This document shows, in pieces, positions 1 to 14,222 of a stretch of DNA of 64,000 bases. A program made the translations under genes and the position numbers. Under the pieces are notes generated by a model that was given only the letters and a program-made list of their open reading frames with translations, was not told where the DNA came from and searched no databases. Location of the stretch: NCBI RefSeq assembly GCF_964340395.1, contig NC_135549.1, positions 14,995,342 through 15,059,341 on the forward strand, in the 5' to 3' direction. Position 1 is the stretch's first letter, and each line of letters opens with the position of its first letter. Origin of the DNA: Glandiceps talaboti. Its lineage: Eukaryota > Hemichordata > Enteropneusta > Spengelidae.

Positions 1-3000
1 GTCTTCGTGACTAGTCGAGTCCGCACATGAGCATGGGTACTAGTAGAATTGAGAAACAGACCACGTGTAGTTTCAAACTTGTGTGTTGTAACTGACTAGA
101 AAGAAGCTGATTGAAATATTGAATAAAAAACATAGATGCTTGAAATGCAGAGATGAAAAAATAGATCTAACGTGGCGTGGTTGTTGGAGAAAACGTCGTA
201 ATTTACGAAAATAGTGATGTTGCTGGCAGTTGCTATTACTGAGGAAACATGTAAGAGCCATCCCGTGGAGGAAGAAAATGACAATTAGAACGCTGTGGGG
301 TGTGTAGGTGTTTGTCCGGTTACAGTCACAATTTTGTAAACTTGTATTCCAAGACAAACATTTGCGTTATTCAGCTCGTTCCTTGAAAGGCATCAGATTT
401 TTAGCTGGCCAGATTGCGATGTGTTGACGTGATCGTACCACAAAAAGACTCCTTTTGAGGGCACAGATTCCTTTTAAAGATAGCAGAACAATAGAAGGGG
501 AACCAGGTGGTGCTTTTATGTATGCACTGGTCCAGTCACTAGTATAGAGTGAGTGCATGGATGGCCAAGCAAACTTCCCAAAGGAGAGGCAATCAAAGAC
601 AATGAAAATATAAAAAAAAATGGAATAATATGCCAGTGTTTATTGCTATCTGTTAGTATTGCAACGTTTGTGGCTGGGAAATCTATGTGAAATTTGCATT
701 ATAAAATGTATGATGAGTAACCCCTAGCAAATTGTGTCAGAAACTGTTAAAATTTTGACTACATTCCACTCGTGATAAAAAGCTAGTCACATGAAGTGTG
801 TAACTTGAAAGTTTTCGTAAAAAGTGTCAAATGACTAGTTTTGCCACAATGTTTGTACTTGGAAATGAAGGGCACTGACATTATGAAAAGAGGGAAAAAA
901 ACCCAACACATTTTGAGATGGAAAGTGTAGGAGTAGAACAACTATATATTGGCCATCTGTTGGCGAATTTAATTGGGACTCCCCCCATCCTATGCATACT
1001 AAGTGAAGATAACAATATCCAAAAACTAAATTATTCAAAGAGGTCTGTTACACATATGAATTGACAACTCAAATTGTGGGTGTTTGAATACTTCTTTACA
1101 CCGAGTAAGTTTACATGTTTAAGTTCATCATGATGGAGTTTGTTTCTAATTCTGTGGTAGATTCGATCAGAATTCACATGTCGGCCATTTTGTGGTCTGA
1201 GTGACTCGCATCACAAATCATACCATATTGTTTAGTCCGTTGCTGTATCACAAAATGATATAATATTGCAAGCATGATACAAAATTAAGATTTTAAACAG
1301 GAGATCAAAAGTTGAAACGTGGTGTATTGGGAGATATATGAATATTTTGATGAGTTATTGTCAATTATTTCTTCCCCCCCCCCCCCCCCCCCCACAAAAA
1401 ATGTTTACCAAAGACAATACACAATAACTAATTCATCTCTTAAAGTTGAATGAAACCAACTGTACTCCTCAGATTGTTATTGAGAGTGAAAAGATACAGT
1501 ACAGGTGTTGTATATTGTCCTAGACTTGTCTGAATGTAATTTGATATTATTAGCTATTAATGACCCCTACAAGACTGCATTTTTCTGTTGTGTTTTAAAC
1601 CCACCCACCCCGCCCACCCCCAATAAGTTACATCAGTAGATTGTGCAAGGAAATCTGGAAGAGAACTTTAGTACTTTTAAAAGCATTCATTGAAATTGAA
1701 TTCCACAAAGGTTTCCAAGCATTCTACAGTCGTGATTGTTTTATTGGAATTTACAGGCTTCATGATGAGACAGATTGCCAGGGGATGACGTGGCTAGGGG
1801 GTGACAAGAACATCAGCCACCACTTGTCAAATTATGCACACTGTATCTAAACAGCAAGACGAGTGTACATGTACACTTTTTTGACGAGTTTTGTTGCGCT
1901 ATGCTTTCTGTCCTTTGTCATGTTATTAATATGGAGACTGATTGTGTTCCCAACATGTCAACCAACATGTAAGATGGCTGAGTCAGGGTTTGAAACCCAT
2001 ACGTAATTCACATAGACCAGACTTTGATTTGGGGAAGTCAACATTTACAATGTACTGGGTTTGTGTTCCATTCATGTGCAATTGTTTCTTGTGGAATTTA
2101 TCCAATGTGTCTCGAAAAAAATCAGTAATGCGGTAATGAAAATTGAACTTGAAATATTCATGTTTTGGGGAAAATAAAGAAAGTGGAGAGCCAACCGAGA
2201 ATGTTCCATGTCATCATGGCGGCCATTTTGAATTTTGGAACAGAGTGACTGTCACTAAAGCTAGCTACAATTCTAGGTAAAAGCTGCTGTTGGTTCATTG
2301 TGCACATGTTGTCGTCGGCAAGAGATACCTGCCACTGCAGTTGCTGTGTTTTGATGCATATGAGATTTTTTATTGCTAAAATGTACGAGATGTCAACTTT
2401 GCATAGTAAGGCTTTGTACCCATAAGAACAAACATTGCACTGGCACTGTTTCAAATAATTTGTAAAACACACAGTGCTGCCAAAAAGAAACAAAGATTTC
2501 TTATTTGGCTTTGGTTATTTCAGACATGGGGTAGGTTGTGATGGGGGAAGGGATAAGGATGTGAACGTAGAAAAATTGGAGACACGAGAGAATGTGACAA
2601 AAATGTATTTTATGTAAGCTCATATTGAAATCATTTTGTTTTACTGTAGGTTTGTATATGGTATGTTAATTATTTCCTAAAATAACAGTTAAGGTGAAAA
2701 AGGGCCTTGCTATTTCCTAATTGTTTTGTTTGTTGTTCACCTCTTTTTTAATAGTCCGGAAAGAGACTGCCTGTATCTTCATGTTAGGTTTATTTTGGGG
2801 GGCATTGTTTCTGAGTCATAGAACACAATAGCCTTCCAATACGTGGTATAAAGGATTCTTGTATCTAATGTCATCAACGCTTTAATTCCTTCAAACTTGA
2901 AGCATTTGTTACGGATTTCCCCCCATCTTTTTTTGTACTATTAGACTGTGAGATACATCAGGTTTCTTAATGATGAGTGCTGGCTGATAGTGTGGAACGA

Positions 3001-3691
3001 ATGTCTGTATCTTACAGACTAGTTCTGTCAGAGCTATAAGTTTTATCACGTTCGAAATGTCAATAATATGTTAGTACAGTTTCAAATATTGGATAACGAT
3101 GTTGAAGGGGAAAGTTGATTTGAAGTCCAAAGTCTGAAAATCCTAACCTTAATTCTTAGAATTGGAGAATGATTACAAAGATAAATTTGTGGAATAAAGA
3201 TGGCAAGATTTTCCTGGAATCATGGTTAACACACAAATAGAAAAAGAAAAGAAAAGATGTTTGCTGCAGGCTAATCTGCTGTGTGAGTCTTAATGGTAAA
3301 GTTACATCAATTGTGGAGTAGTTGTGAAATATTCTTAAAATGTGAAGGAAAAAAAAATCATAACTAGTGTTTTTATCTTGTGATATTGTGATGTAGAGAG
3401 GACACACATATTGTGTATATAGTAAAGTAATGCTCCTCTGCCGATCTGTCATTCCAATCTGTTTCATTTGATGACAAAGATAATATGAAAAGAGTATTAT
3501 GAATGAAAAACAAGAAAATACGTGAATCGTGATACAAGTATGATCATTCATGTTTTCATTCGACTGCTGCCATTTTCGGATTTTCAGAAATCTCTAGATA
3601 TTTCACTCTTCTTGATGTCTACACTACTATACATTATGTATGATGTACTTTTCCATTTCTAAATCTGCAACTTAACTTGTGTCCATTTCAG
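1..3691 (+). other. intron of the FAM120 gene (no exon seen)
   Basis: The first supported exon starts in phase 0 at 3692, so this stretch should be intron. I found no segment resembling the upstream XPG-like region. It holds a C homopolymer at about 1374-1393 and otherwise unremarkable AT-rich DNA. Confidence 0.6.
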
Positions 3692-4708
3692 CAAGCACGC
3701 ACTCATCAGCTGGTTATGCCACCATGCGACACTGTGATTCGGGCTGTGGCTGCGTACGTACGAAATCTACCGAGTGTTGAAGATCTGGATGCCATAGCAC
3801 AGGACGTGTTCAAGAATTCCCAAGCAAAAACGGATGATAAAATTGTACGCTTTAAGCAGTGTGTTAACTACTTCTATGCGGGAACCCGACAAGGCTGGAG
3901 GCAGAAAAGAAGTAGGTCTTGACTGAAAAAAAAATGCAAGAATTATAAGCAGCAATTTAGTTTTGATTTTAAAAGTGCAATTTCTTGATCAGAGTATTTT
4001 CTGAAAATCAGAAATATCGTAAAGATTTCACAAACTGAGAACAAATAATTGTGGAGACGATCTTGTAGATCAAAGTCCATGGAGCAGACAGACCAAGCAA
4101 AGCAGGGCGCAACTTATTCGACAACAAAGCAAAAAGACATGGTAAAGTAGGAAGTGTGTGATTTGAACAACATGAACAGAAATAAATAGATTAAAAAATA
4201 CAGAAATGACTGAAATAAAATTTCTGAAGAAAAGGAGAGGAGATAGTTGTTGGATAGAGAATGTCATTCCTTCAAAAGAAATCATTTGAAATGCTTTGTA
4301 AACCTTTTGTCTGTTGTGTGTTGTTCTCATTGCAGTGATTAGGGAGTTACACGTTTTGATCTTTTGCTCAGTTGTAGATTTTTATTGTGGCATTTAATTT
4401 CTCGATTGAAGTTCAGTTTGTATTGTTGAGAACTACACCGGAAAGGAAGATGAGGAGATAAATATTAGTATATTGGTATGGTCAAAATTTGACATGACTG
4501 TGTCTGAAGTTGGAAATTCAGATATATGCTTAGCTTTGGAAGTTTGTGACTGAAAATCATTTGAGTGACAATTTTAACTTCATGTGTTTCCTCTCTAGAT
4601 GCAAGACCATCTTTCCACCCAATGCAACCTCCAATGATGCCATATGGTGGTGGTATGTGTAATGAGTACATTGAGGGTTCTGGTTACATGGACCCAGTAC
4701 ATCCACAG
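3692..4708 (+). other. FAM120A: FAM120 exons 3692-3911 and 4599-4708: end of the N-terminal conserved part
   Basis: The first exon opens in phase 0 after a TTTCAG acceptor and encodes the helical segment that follows the XPG-like domain (LDAIAQDVFKNSQAKTDDK, then RFKQCVNYFYAGT). It ends in phase 1 at GAA|GTAGGT. The second exon restores the frame with a Pro/Met-rich, probably disordered stretch (HPMQPPMMPYGGG) and ends at CAG|GTGGGT. An internal GGTG|GTATGT inside the second exon could act as an alternative, shorter donor. Confidence 0.85.
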
Positions 4709-7700
4709 GTGGGTAGCTCTCCCTGTCCAATTTTTGAGATTTAGTGACATACAGACCTCCATTGTACAAAGCTTTTATCAGTCTGTATCCTCATAGGTAT
4801 ATTTAAAGGTATTGCTGAATTTTTTTTTGTTCTGAAAAATGCTTTGATTCCAGTTTTGAGCAAAGTGGGTAAAGATGAAAGGAATTGTACAAGGTGTCCA
4901 TTGCATCTATCTGATGCATTACTGATGCAGCAGGTGGTTTAGTTGTTGGTGGATGCTATAAGGGGTGGTGGTGGTGGTGTGGGGGGGGGGGGATAAAGAA
5001 CATAAATATGAAGTTTGTTGATGCTAGTTTGCTACACTTGGCGATTGTACTGAGATTGTTGTTAAAATTTGAGAGAGAAATCTGATGGTGTCGTTTAGAG
5101 ATTCATGTTGGGCATAGCCTTTCCTAATGGTAATGGATTACTTTGTCCCCTTGTCAACTCTTTCAAAATTCAACTCATCCCAGTTTTAACTTGTCCCCAA
5201 TTTCAACACGTCCCAGTTAATTGGTGACGATGTGAAGAACAATCACTTACTTGTAGATGAAGAAGCAAAACGCTCTATTGAATTAAGAATAATTGAATAT
5301 GGTGTGCCATATTTGATACAGTGAAATCACAAAACACAAAAATTAGACCAGCAAGAAATAGAGTGTGATGCTTGCAGTGCAGTGTAAAATATGAAATAAT
5401 CATTGAACTATAGTTTAATATGGATATAGTGTTAGCTTTGTTAACGAAATGTACACGTGTACTATCATTGTGCTGTGATTACTACACGACTGACGGACGA
5501 GTCCGCCAATGATGACATGCATGACTACATAATGGAAACAATTACATGTAATATTTCTGTGAGTTATTCATTCTTTTATGCAATGACAGTCATACCAGAA
5601 GTGATTCATTGCAGTAATTAAAAATATTCCTAATCAAAGACCGTCTGTCCAGTGTACTTTACTCTCACTTCTTCCTAGCATGTGTACGTTGGACTAGGAC
5701 GAGTCCAAGTGGTTTTATTGTATCATCTTTACATGACAAGTGATCACTCGGTCTTAATCAAGAAGGGTGTAACTTCTTGTGAGATACTTTACAATGGCCA
5801 AAAGCTGTCTTTCTGCCTGCTATCACTGAGTGGTTTTTATAACAAGTATAGTATTTCTCATGTAGGTGTTGTATGTTTTCACGTGGGTGAAATATATGGT
5901 CTGTTCATTCATATTTGAACTATACAATGTGTGGGCTGTACTCCCTTGTCACTAACCTACAACCTCTGAAATTCAACGAGATATTTTCCGTGGTGATAAT
6001 TTTTCATTCATTTTTATTACTAACAGTTTTGTTAAGGAAGTATTACATAGATAATACAATGTAACTTTTACATAACATAAATGTACATGACACAGAAGAG
6101 TGACTTATTGTCATGTGAAACTGCAAGTAGAAATGTGATAGTTAGTTTTATTCCAAGAAGCTGCTTAATTATTACTGCAATGTCAGTGATATGAAATAGC
6201 CAACATAATATTTGAAAATAAAACTGCACTAGATGTAACTGGAGCATTGCTTTTTTTCAGTGAGACAACCACTAATGTATATTTACTGAGAATTGTTAAA
6301 ATACCAAAAAATTAGAAATTTGAAAAATGTTATTAGAGGTCGATTTTGTCCATGAGTAGTATAGTAATAATAAGTTGAAATCGTGATTGCGCTGGGGCAC
6401 TAATTTTAGAGTGCCAACCCAAAAATCAATTTGATTGGATTTATGTGTACAGAGCAACATCAATATGTCTACCAACAGGTGATTCAGTGTTCAGGGTGTA
6501 TGATATTCCAAGTAAGTCGTTAACATCTAACAAAACATTTTCAGAGAAAGTTCCCGTTGCAACTAGTGCAGCTTTGATGGGAACATCATCGTTATAATTC
6601 ACGTGAAGTAAACTATCTGATGAAAAAAAAAATTATGTATACACTGTCTGGGTGAATCAAATAGGGCTTTGCGTGGCTTTTTGATCAGTAAAAAATCTGA
6701 CGAGAATAACATTAAAAATGAGTAGATTGTTTTGGAATGACATTTTATTGGTTGTGACAAGTCATAATGTGTGTATTGTCCAAAATTTGATGTGGAAAAA
6801 ACAAGGAAATGAGACTTCATTGTGTGTGTGTATGTGTGTGTGTGTATGTAATTGTGTGTGGGTAGTTGGGTGGCAATCCAGGTAAATGTCAAAGGGTGGC
6901 TTGTATGTTAGCCAGTGGGCTGATTGTATGGATGACAGTCGTTAACTAAACAACTTAAATATGAAATCCAAAGTGACTGAGCTGTAATCAGGAAATTGAT
7001 ACGGGAAATAAAGAGATTATTTTAGGTTGATCTTGGCAAGATTTCAGTTTCAGTTTCATGAAAATTACAAGGAAAAATGTCATTCAGGATAATTATCAAT
7101 TCTTTTGTACTGCTCTGTTTATCAAACCCTGACAAAAGTTTTTTTTGCCAAGTTAGTCTTTTTCTTGATCAAATGTGTAAATTTCGTGAGGTCCTCTGAA
7201 AAACCGATGTTTAACTCTTAGCAAACCTGTGTATTTTTGTGTACAAGGCTTCCCAGACAATACAAATATGCTGACTTAGTTTATAATCAATGTATGATAT
7301 ACATGTACGTATCTCTTGTGTACAGCTGAAATTTACTTTGTATTTGGGCTGGTGACCTTGAAACATGATAAACCTAACCTAACCTAATGAAAATTATAGC
7401 ACACATATATATTGACAATATTACAATCTGGTTATTTGTTCATGCAGGAATTGTTTTTCTGGTTTTCAGCAATATTAAATATGTACACCATATTATAAGA
7501 GAGCTATCAATTTTAGCAAATCTGTGTATGTGAGCTGGCGGCAGGTTTCAGTGTGCATTGACTGCTTACTACTAGTGTAACACTCAAATCTGTTCTGATC
7601 ACTTGATACAGCTAGGGTCAGTATAGTGATATCTAAATTCACTGAGAAGACACTGAACATACTTGAGAGAGTAACAGAGTAGAAGCATGGTTATACACTA

Positions 7701-10700
7701 TAATTATACTATAAGTGTTACAATGTGTAACTTTTAATGAAGTCAAAGCAGTCCTATCTAGAAAATTTCTCATAAAATCATCCAACACTTGGTCAATAGT
7801 GAAGTGCATTTAACTTGTTGCTCTAGGTTTGTTACCTGTTACATTTACAGGTGATAAACAAGGTACAATTTGTGACGGGCAGGGTAGGAGACGTTACTGC
7901 TTCTTGTACTCTATATAGTTGCCACTCGTAGTCAAGCATTTGTACGTCATCCCTTCCCATTGATCCCCTCCATTCCTATTACCAAATAATGTAATAACGT
8001 TTTGTACTCATACTTGCCAATTACTTTAGTGCGGACACATATTTCTTTTTGTTGTGGTACCTGTGGTTCATTTCATAATCTTCTTCCCCTAGATCCCCCA
8101 ATTCATATTACCAAGTTGGGTAGTACTGTATTGTACCCATACCTGCCAAGTACTTCACATAGCTACAAATAGTAACATTGATGACTCGTGTTTCTTTCTG
8201 TAAGGGTACTTATTGTGAACTTCATGACCCCCACTCTTCCACCTGCCCCTTGATCTACACCCCCCCCCATCCTATGACAAAGTTATGTAATACTGTAGTC
8301 ATACCTACCAAGTCCTTCAGTGTGGACATGTTGTGGTACCTGTGGTTCACTTCATGATCCCCTCCCACTGATCTCCCTCCCCACTTTGTCATAATACTGT
8401 AGTCATACGTGCCAAGTATTTACGTTTGGACATGTGCTCTTGTGGTATCTGATTCATTTTATGATTCCCCCCCCCCCCCCCCCCCCCCCCTTCAATGTTG
8501 TAATACCAAGTGTTGTAATACTGTAGTTATACCTGCTAAGTTCTTCAGGTAGCTACATTGTGTTGTATGTTTTATAGTAATACCTGCCAAGTACTACAGA
8601 TAGCTTCATTTCTGACATGTTTCTTTTTGTTTGTGGTATTTCATAATTTGTGGTTCACTTCATGATTTGGAGAGAGGTCGTGTATTGTAATTTCCTAAAG
8701 GTCAGTGAGGTCAGAGTATTGAAGTAGGTAGACTCCGGCATTGTCCTTCCTACTCCTATTACGATGCTTGTACATAAAGGAAGTTGTAGTTGGAGAGTAG
8801 GCAAACGCAGTGTATGGCTAGTTATAAACATACAGACACACATGCATAACATTACAAACCTACCTACCTACCCGGGTAGTATGTACACACATACAGATGC
8901 ATGCACACATACATATATACACATACACATACATATACATACATGCACTCATACACGCACACACATATACATAGACGCACTCGCATGTACACTCATTCAT
9001 ACAAATACATGTACCGACATTTATGTATGTTATAAGTTATAATGATGTATGTAGGAAAGTCAGTATTATGTAATTGTTACGTCGTCCCAAACAAAGCATC
9101 CTAGTGCACTGGGGAGGACCCCGAGGGAGGGGAGTTGGGGGGGGGGGGGGTAGACGCTATAACCAGGACAAACAATAGAAGAATTTCTTGACATAGGTAT
9201 TTTTCTTGTGTCATACATACATCAATCATTCTCAATCTGTTCACCAGGGATATAGTTGAAGTTGTAGTATATCTAAGAAATTCAGCTACTCTCTACAGTA
9301 TGGTCAGTCATACAAATTTTGAACGTTCCTGATTATGGAATGTGTTTTGTCACACTACTGCATTTCTGAATGCAAAACATACACAGATGACGAACAGTTC
9401 AGCAGTTTCAACAAATGTCATGTGGGACAGAAATGTCGGAGGGATGAAAGGAAGTGATATACTGACCTAGTATTTAGATTAACAATGATGGGATAGACAG
9501 GTAGTCTGTTCCTATATTGCAATGATAGGCTCCAACCAAGCAGACAGTGACCCTGTTGAATCACAAATAGTGGAAAGTCACATTTGCATCCAAAATATCA
9601 AGTATGTGTGCAACGTCTGCATTGTCTGCTGTGTATGGTGGGACGGTGAGTTGTTACAATCAATAGGATTTCAACTCCAGGCAAAGACATCAGATTTGAT
9701 GATTTTGGTGATGCAAGATTTAGAGTTGAACTTGAGGTGGGATGTGATAGGCGGTACCCGTAGCGATGATATAGAGTTAGACTTGAACTAGCTTTGATGG
9801 AGATTACTGGTGGCTTTGCGCCTTGAATGTTATCCCGGGGGTAGATATTTGATTATGCATAGAGGGATCAATGTGAACTGAATATTGTCAGTAGGGAAGA
9901 CACAGCAGTCTTTCTAGTAATCAATGTTTAATCATCTCTCTAATGTGTCTAAAATTTATGATTATTGGTTCTGTAAAGTCCTCTGCATATTTATTGCCTG
10001 TATTCAGTGTATGGTGTACTATCATTGTGTATGTACTTGTAATTTGACAGTTATTTGCATTTGAAGTGAGTATGTGTGTGGGGTGGGGGTGGGGGTGGGA
10101 CTGGGTTTACAATGATTGCTTCTGGGTAGTATATCTTGTAATTTTGAAATAAAAATGACTTGAAAATTGCACTGAACTGGAAATTGTAATAAATGTGTAT
10201 ATTTCCTTTAGGATATATTTTCTCCAGAAATTCCCTTATCTGCTGAAACCTGTTTATGAAAAATGTAGGCAAGGCATTCTCTCTGTCCAAGTTTACAAGT
10301 GTACGTAGGGATAATTTGTATCAGGATCCTTTGTTTTAACAATTGAGAATTGAAAGTGCATGGCAGAAGTGTCGAATATCCACATGAACGTACTAGACGG
10401 GTCTTGCCAAAATGCAAGATAAACTACCTCATTGTAGCCAGTGAGCAGATTGATCATTTGGCGGCCATTTTGTTACAGCACCCTGACATTTAAGAATAAA
10501 CTAAAACTGATGGCAACTTTGATTCACACATGTTCTGGAGAAAATTAGTAGAATTTGAGTTTACTTTGGGACAAAAAACATTGTGGTGTTCAAATTGTTA
10601 TGGCATGAAGAATAGTGAGATGAATCATAAATAGATTTAAAAATCATTAGGGTAAAATGAAAATTAAAAATATTTAGTAATTATTCTCTCTGTAAATCTC

Positions 10701-13700
10701 ATTATGTCAGTGATGGTAATCTCAGGGTGACATTCGTAAAAGTTTATCAAAATTTTGTCTTTCCTCAGATTGTAACACTTTCATACGAAATATTGATGTG
10801 AATGGTACATATTGTACACGACTACTTGTACATATTCCTTGAGTACATAAACACACAGTCACTATTTAGAATTAAGACTCCCTTATATAGTCTGTGTTTC
10901 ATTCTATTTTATAGTTTTAGACTTTGTTTCTGAATTTCAAGGTATACTATGGTAATGAGTATTTATAAATGTGTTGATTTGTAGGGATGGTACCCACCAG
11001 GCAATGCACATCACGGTAATGCTGGAATGGGTGGAGAACACCACCAAGAGGTGGCAGCAGCAGCCCCTCAGATTGTGGTACAGCCACCAGAACAAACACA
11101 GGCCAACTTAGAAAGAGCACTAGAAAGTGAGATGAAGACACAAATAGAGAAAGATTTGGAGAAAGGCATAGCCGACATGACTTTGGAAAATATAGAGGAT
11201 ACAAGTGAAGGAGATTCCATGGACCAGGAGGGACTTGTTAAGGGTCAACAAATACCAACTAACAGTACTGAAACCGATAAACAAAAACAGGGGTAAGTAT
11301 TTGTGGTAACTGATAAATAAAAGCAGGGTGTGTGTGTATCTTTGAAACCGATAAACAAAAACCAGATTACAAATCTTTGGAAAGTAATAAACAAAAACAG
11401 GGGTGTGTATCTATGGAATCCAATAAACAAAGATGGGAATGTATCCATGGAAACTAATAAACAAAACACGTGGATGTATCTATGGAAACTGATAAAGGGA
11501 TATGTATCTAAGGAAACCAATAAACAAAACAGGTGTAGATCTATGGCAACCGATAAACAAAAACAGGGATTTGTATCTATGGAAACTGATAACCAAAAAC
11601 AGATTGTGAAATTTGTTTTGTCTAAAAAAATAGACAAACGTTGACCAGGCCATGGTTGTAGCCATTTCATACATATTTTTACCAAAATTCCATTGATCAT
11701 ACCAGAGTTGCGATAAAATTGTATGAACATCTTCATTTCCATAATTTCGACTTCACTCTGAAGCTAGTAGTACTTGCCATGCAGTTTTGTCATCTCATGA
11801 TGTTGTGTAGTGTCAAAGGTCAGACAATGACTGGCATATAACCAACTTATGTAAATGACTAGAACATATCAATCAGATTTCTGATTAGAAATTAGTTCAC
11901 ACATTTGTCTCCATTTAGCGAGATGAAATAACATGACACAGACTCAGAGTATTCATTCTCTACTAGTCAATGACAAAAAACTAGTTATATAACTGGAACA
12001 ATCCAAATATTACAATATTTTGGCACATCAGCTCAGATTTTTATTGATTTTTATTTCATGGCTATGTGATGGGTGTAGCTGTATATCTGTATTAGCTGAA
12101 ATCAAGTAAACTTTGATCTTGATGATTTCCCACACTCTACTTTTCAGTGCTGAACACATGAGCTCGGAGACCAGTAGTACAACCAGTAGTAGTAGCAATG
12201 GCAATGACAGGGGCACACACACTGCCTGGGCTGATCAAGTAGCCCAACAACAACAACACCAACAGCCACCACTCTTGCCAATGCAAACACCTCCACAAAG
12301 CCCAGTGGTAAGTATACCAATGCAAACACCTCCACAAAGCCCAGTGGTAAGTTACCAATGCAAACACCCCTATAAAGCCCAGTGGTAATTACTGTTATGC
12401 AAACACCTCCACAAAGCCCAGTGGTAAGTATACCAATGCAAACACCCCTATAAAGCCCAGTGGTAAGTACTGTTATGCAAACACCTCCACAAAGCCCAGT
12501 GGTAAGTATACCAATGCAAACACCCCTACAAAGCCCAGTGGTAAGTATAGCAATGCAAACACCTTCAGAAAGCCCAGTGGTAAGCACTTTTATGCAAACA
12601 CCTCCAGAAAGCCCAGTGTATGGTAAGTATACCCATACAATCACCTCCACAAAGCCCAGTGGTAAGTACTGCTATGTGAACATGTCAAGACTCTCTCCTC
12701 TGACTGCAACAAAATTTGTCCAATCCTGGTTGTTGCATCCTTGTGAATTATGGACATGGCTGTTCTCAGTCAAATAAACAACTTGATAAAGAAGCCATTG
12801 TAAGTGTAAGGAAATATTGAAAACAAGTTTACAATTGTTGGCAAAAACTAATGAAACCAGAATTGTACTGAATCACCTTATCTAAAGTTTGGGCAGGTCT
12901 TTGAATGTTCCAAACCAGTAGGTTCTTGTATCAAACTATGAAATATCAAAAGGAAGTTACCACAAAGTTAGTAAATCACATTCATTAGATGAAATATTTA
13001 TGTGGATATCCTTGTTCTTTCAGAGTGCCTCCCAGACCAGTTCAGTCTCGTCAACACCGAGTTCTGCAAACTCCTCCACTTCCAATATTCCGTCCCTCAT
13101 GTCACAACCTGTTCCCTTTTGTATGGTAGTGAGTGTGCCCAAGTTACCACGTGTTGCACCAGAAGTGTTGAGAATAGTCCATCATCGTCACCAAGAAGGG
13201 TTGATGATTCCACAAGTCTACCAGGTTCTTACTTCTGTAAGTATCTCACACAAGTTACATGTAGTAATGTCCATTGGTTATTGACAGTGCATACTACATG
13301 ATGTAAGTTCACTCACACAAGCAAGCAAGCACGCACGCACACACACAGATGCATGCAGACACACAGACACACACACACACACACATATACATACACACAC
13401 ACCACATATTTCATGAGTTTATTTTAGTATATTGCAAATATATTTGTATCAGTTATTTGTAAGAAAACATTGGTTGTCTAACCAGTTTCAATTTTAATTA
13501 TTTCATTGATAAAAACAGCTGAATTCAAAGAAAAGTGAAACAGCTGAATTCAAAGAAAAGTGATGATTTCCTTTGTTTCATGGGCAAAATTGAAACGTTC
13601 AATATCAGTAAAAACAGCAGTCTGACCCAAGTGGTATGCAAAGTCAGACACTTAATCTTTTTTTTTTTTTTTTTTTTTGGCGTTTGTGTCTCTGTTATTC

Positions 13701-14190
13701 ATAAACAATAAATAAATCCTAAAAGTATGTGTCTGTAAATATCAAGAAGTTGAAATATTAGGTATGACTCCCATTTATTTTGCATCTGTGACGCCAAATG
13801 ATCCAAATAAGAATGATCAGTGAGTTTTTTGAATTTGAAATTTGCCAAGATTGCCAAGTTGTTGTCATTTATTTGTTTCAAAGCAGACATAGAGTGCAAA
13901 ATGTCGCCATCAATGACAATGTAATGAGACTGGATTGCTGTAAATTTGTGCCTGGTTGGGAGTACGATCACCTTACGTGGTGGGAACCCAGCTAATTATT
14001 AACAAGTCACCTGAAGGGGTCACTTCATTGACCAAACATCATAAATCATGTACAACTGAACACTCAGTAGACCTGTGCAGGTGTTTCTAAAATACAATAT
14101 TTGTCACTTTATGAATAGTTTTAGCAAAATGTAAAATAAATAAGAAGGTGTAGATGGAAGCATTCAGAATGCATTACAACTCCCCCCCCA

Positions 14191-14222
<32 letters not shown>

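Larger units (their letters stand above)
10985..13236 (+). other. FAM120A: FAM120 exons 10985-11292, 12148-12307, 13024-13236: low-complexity linker
   Basis: These three exons encode a long Gln/Ser/Thr/Pro-rich linker (for example QVAQQQQHQQPPLLPMQ) with acidic patches. It leads into the conserved block at VPKLPRVAPEVLRIVHHRHQ. Phases run 0 to 2, 2 to 0, 0 to 0. Both of the first two exons have their 3' ends and 5' splice sites reiterated downstream as tandem repeats. The composition fits the disordered middle of FAM120 proteins, which is poorly conserved in sequence. Confidence 0.85.

Noticed and set aside
5480-5720. CTGACGGACGAGTCC-like and GGACGAGTCC segments suggesting a hammerhead ribozyme
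   Set aside because: The conserved CUGAUGA and GAAA core elements are absent; these are simple short hairpins.
11245-11742. 165-residue minus-strand open frame
   Set aside because: Antisense reading of the degenerate donor array after exon 10985-11292; no similarity to any family.
12144-12650. 168-residue minus-strand open frame with LTTGL/GGVCI repeats
   Set aside because: Antisense shadow of the 39-bp array and of the true + strand exon 12148-12307.
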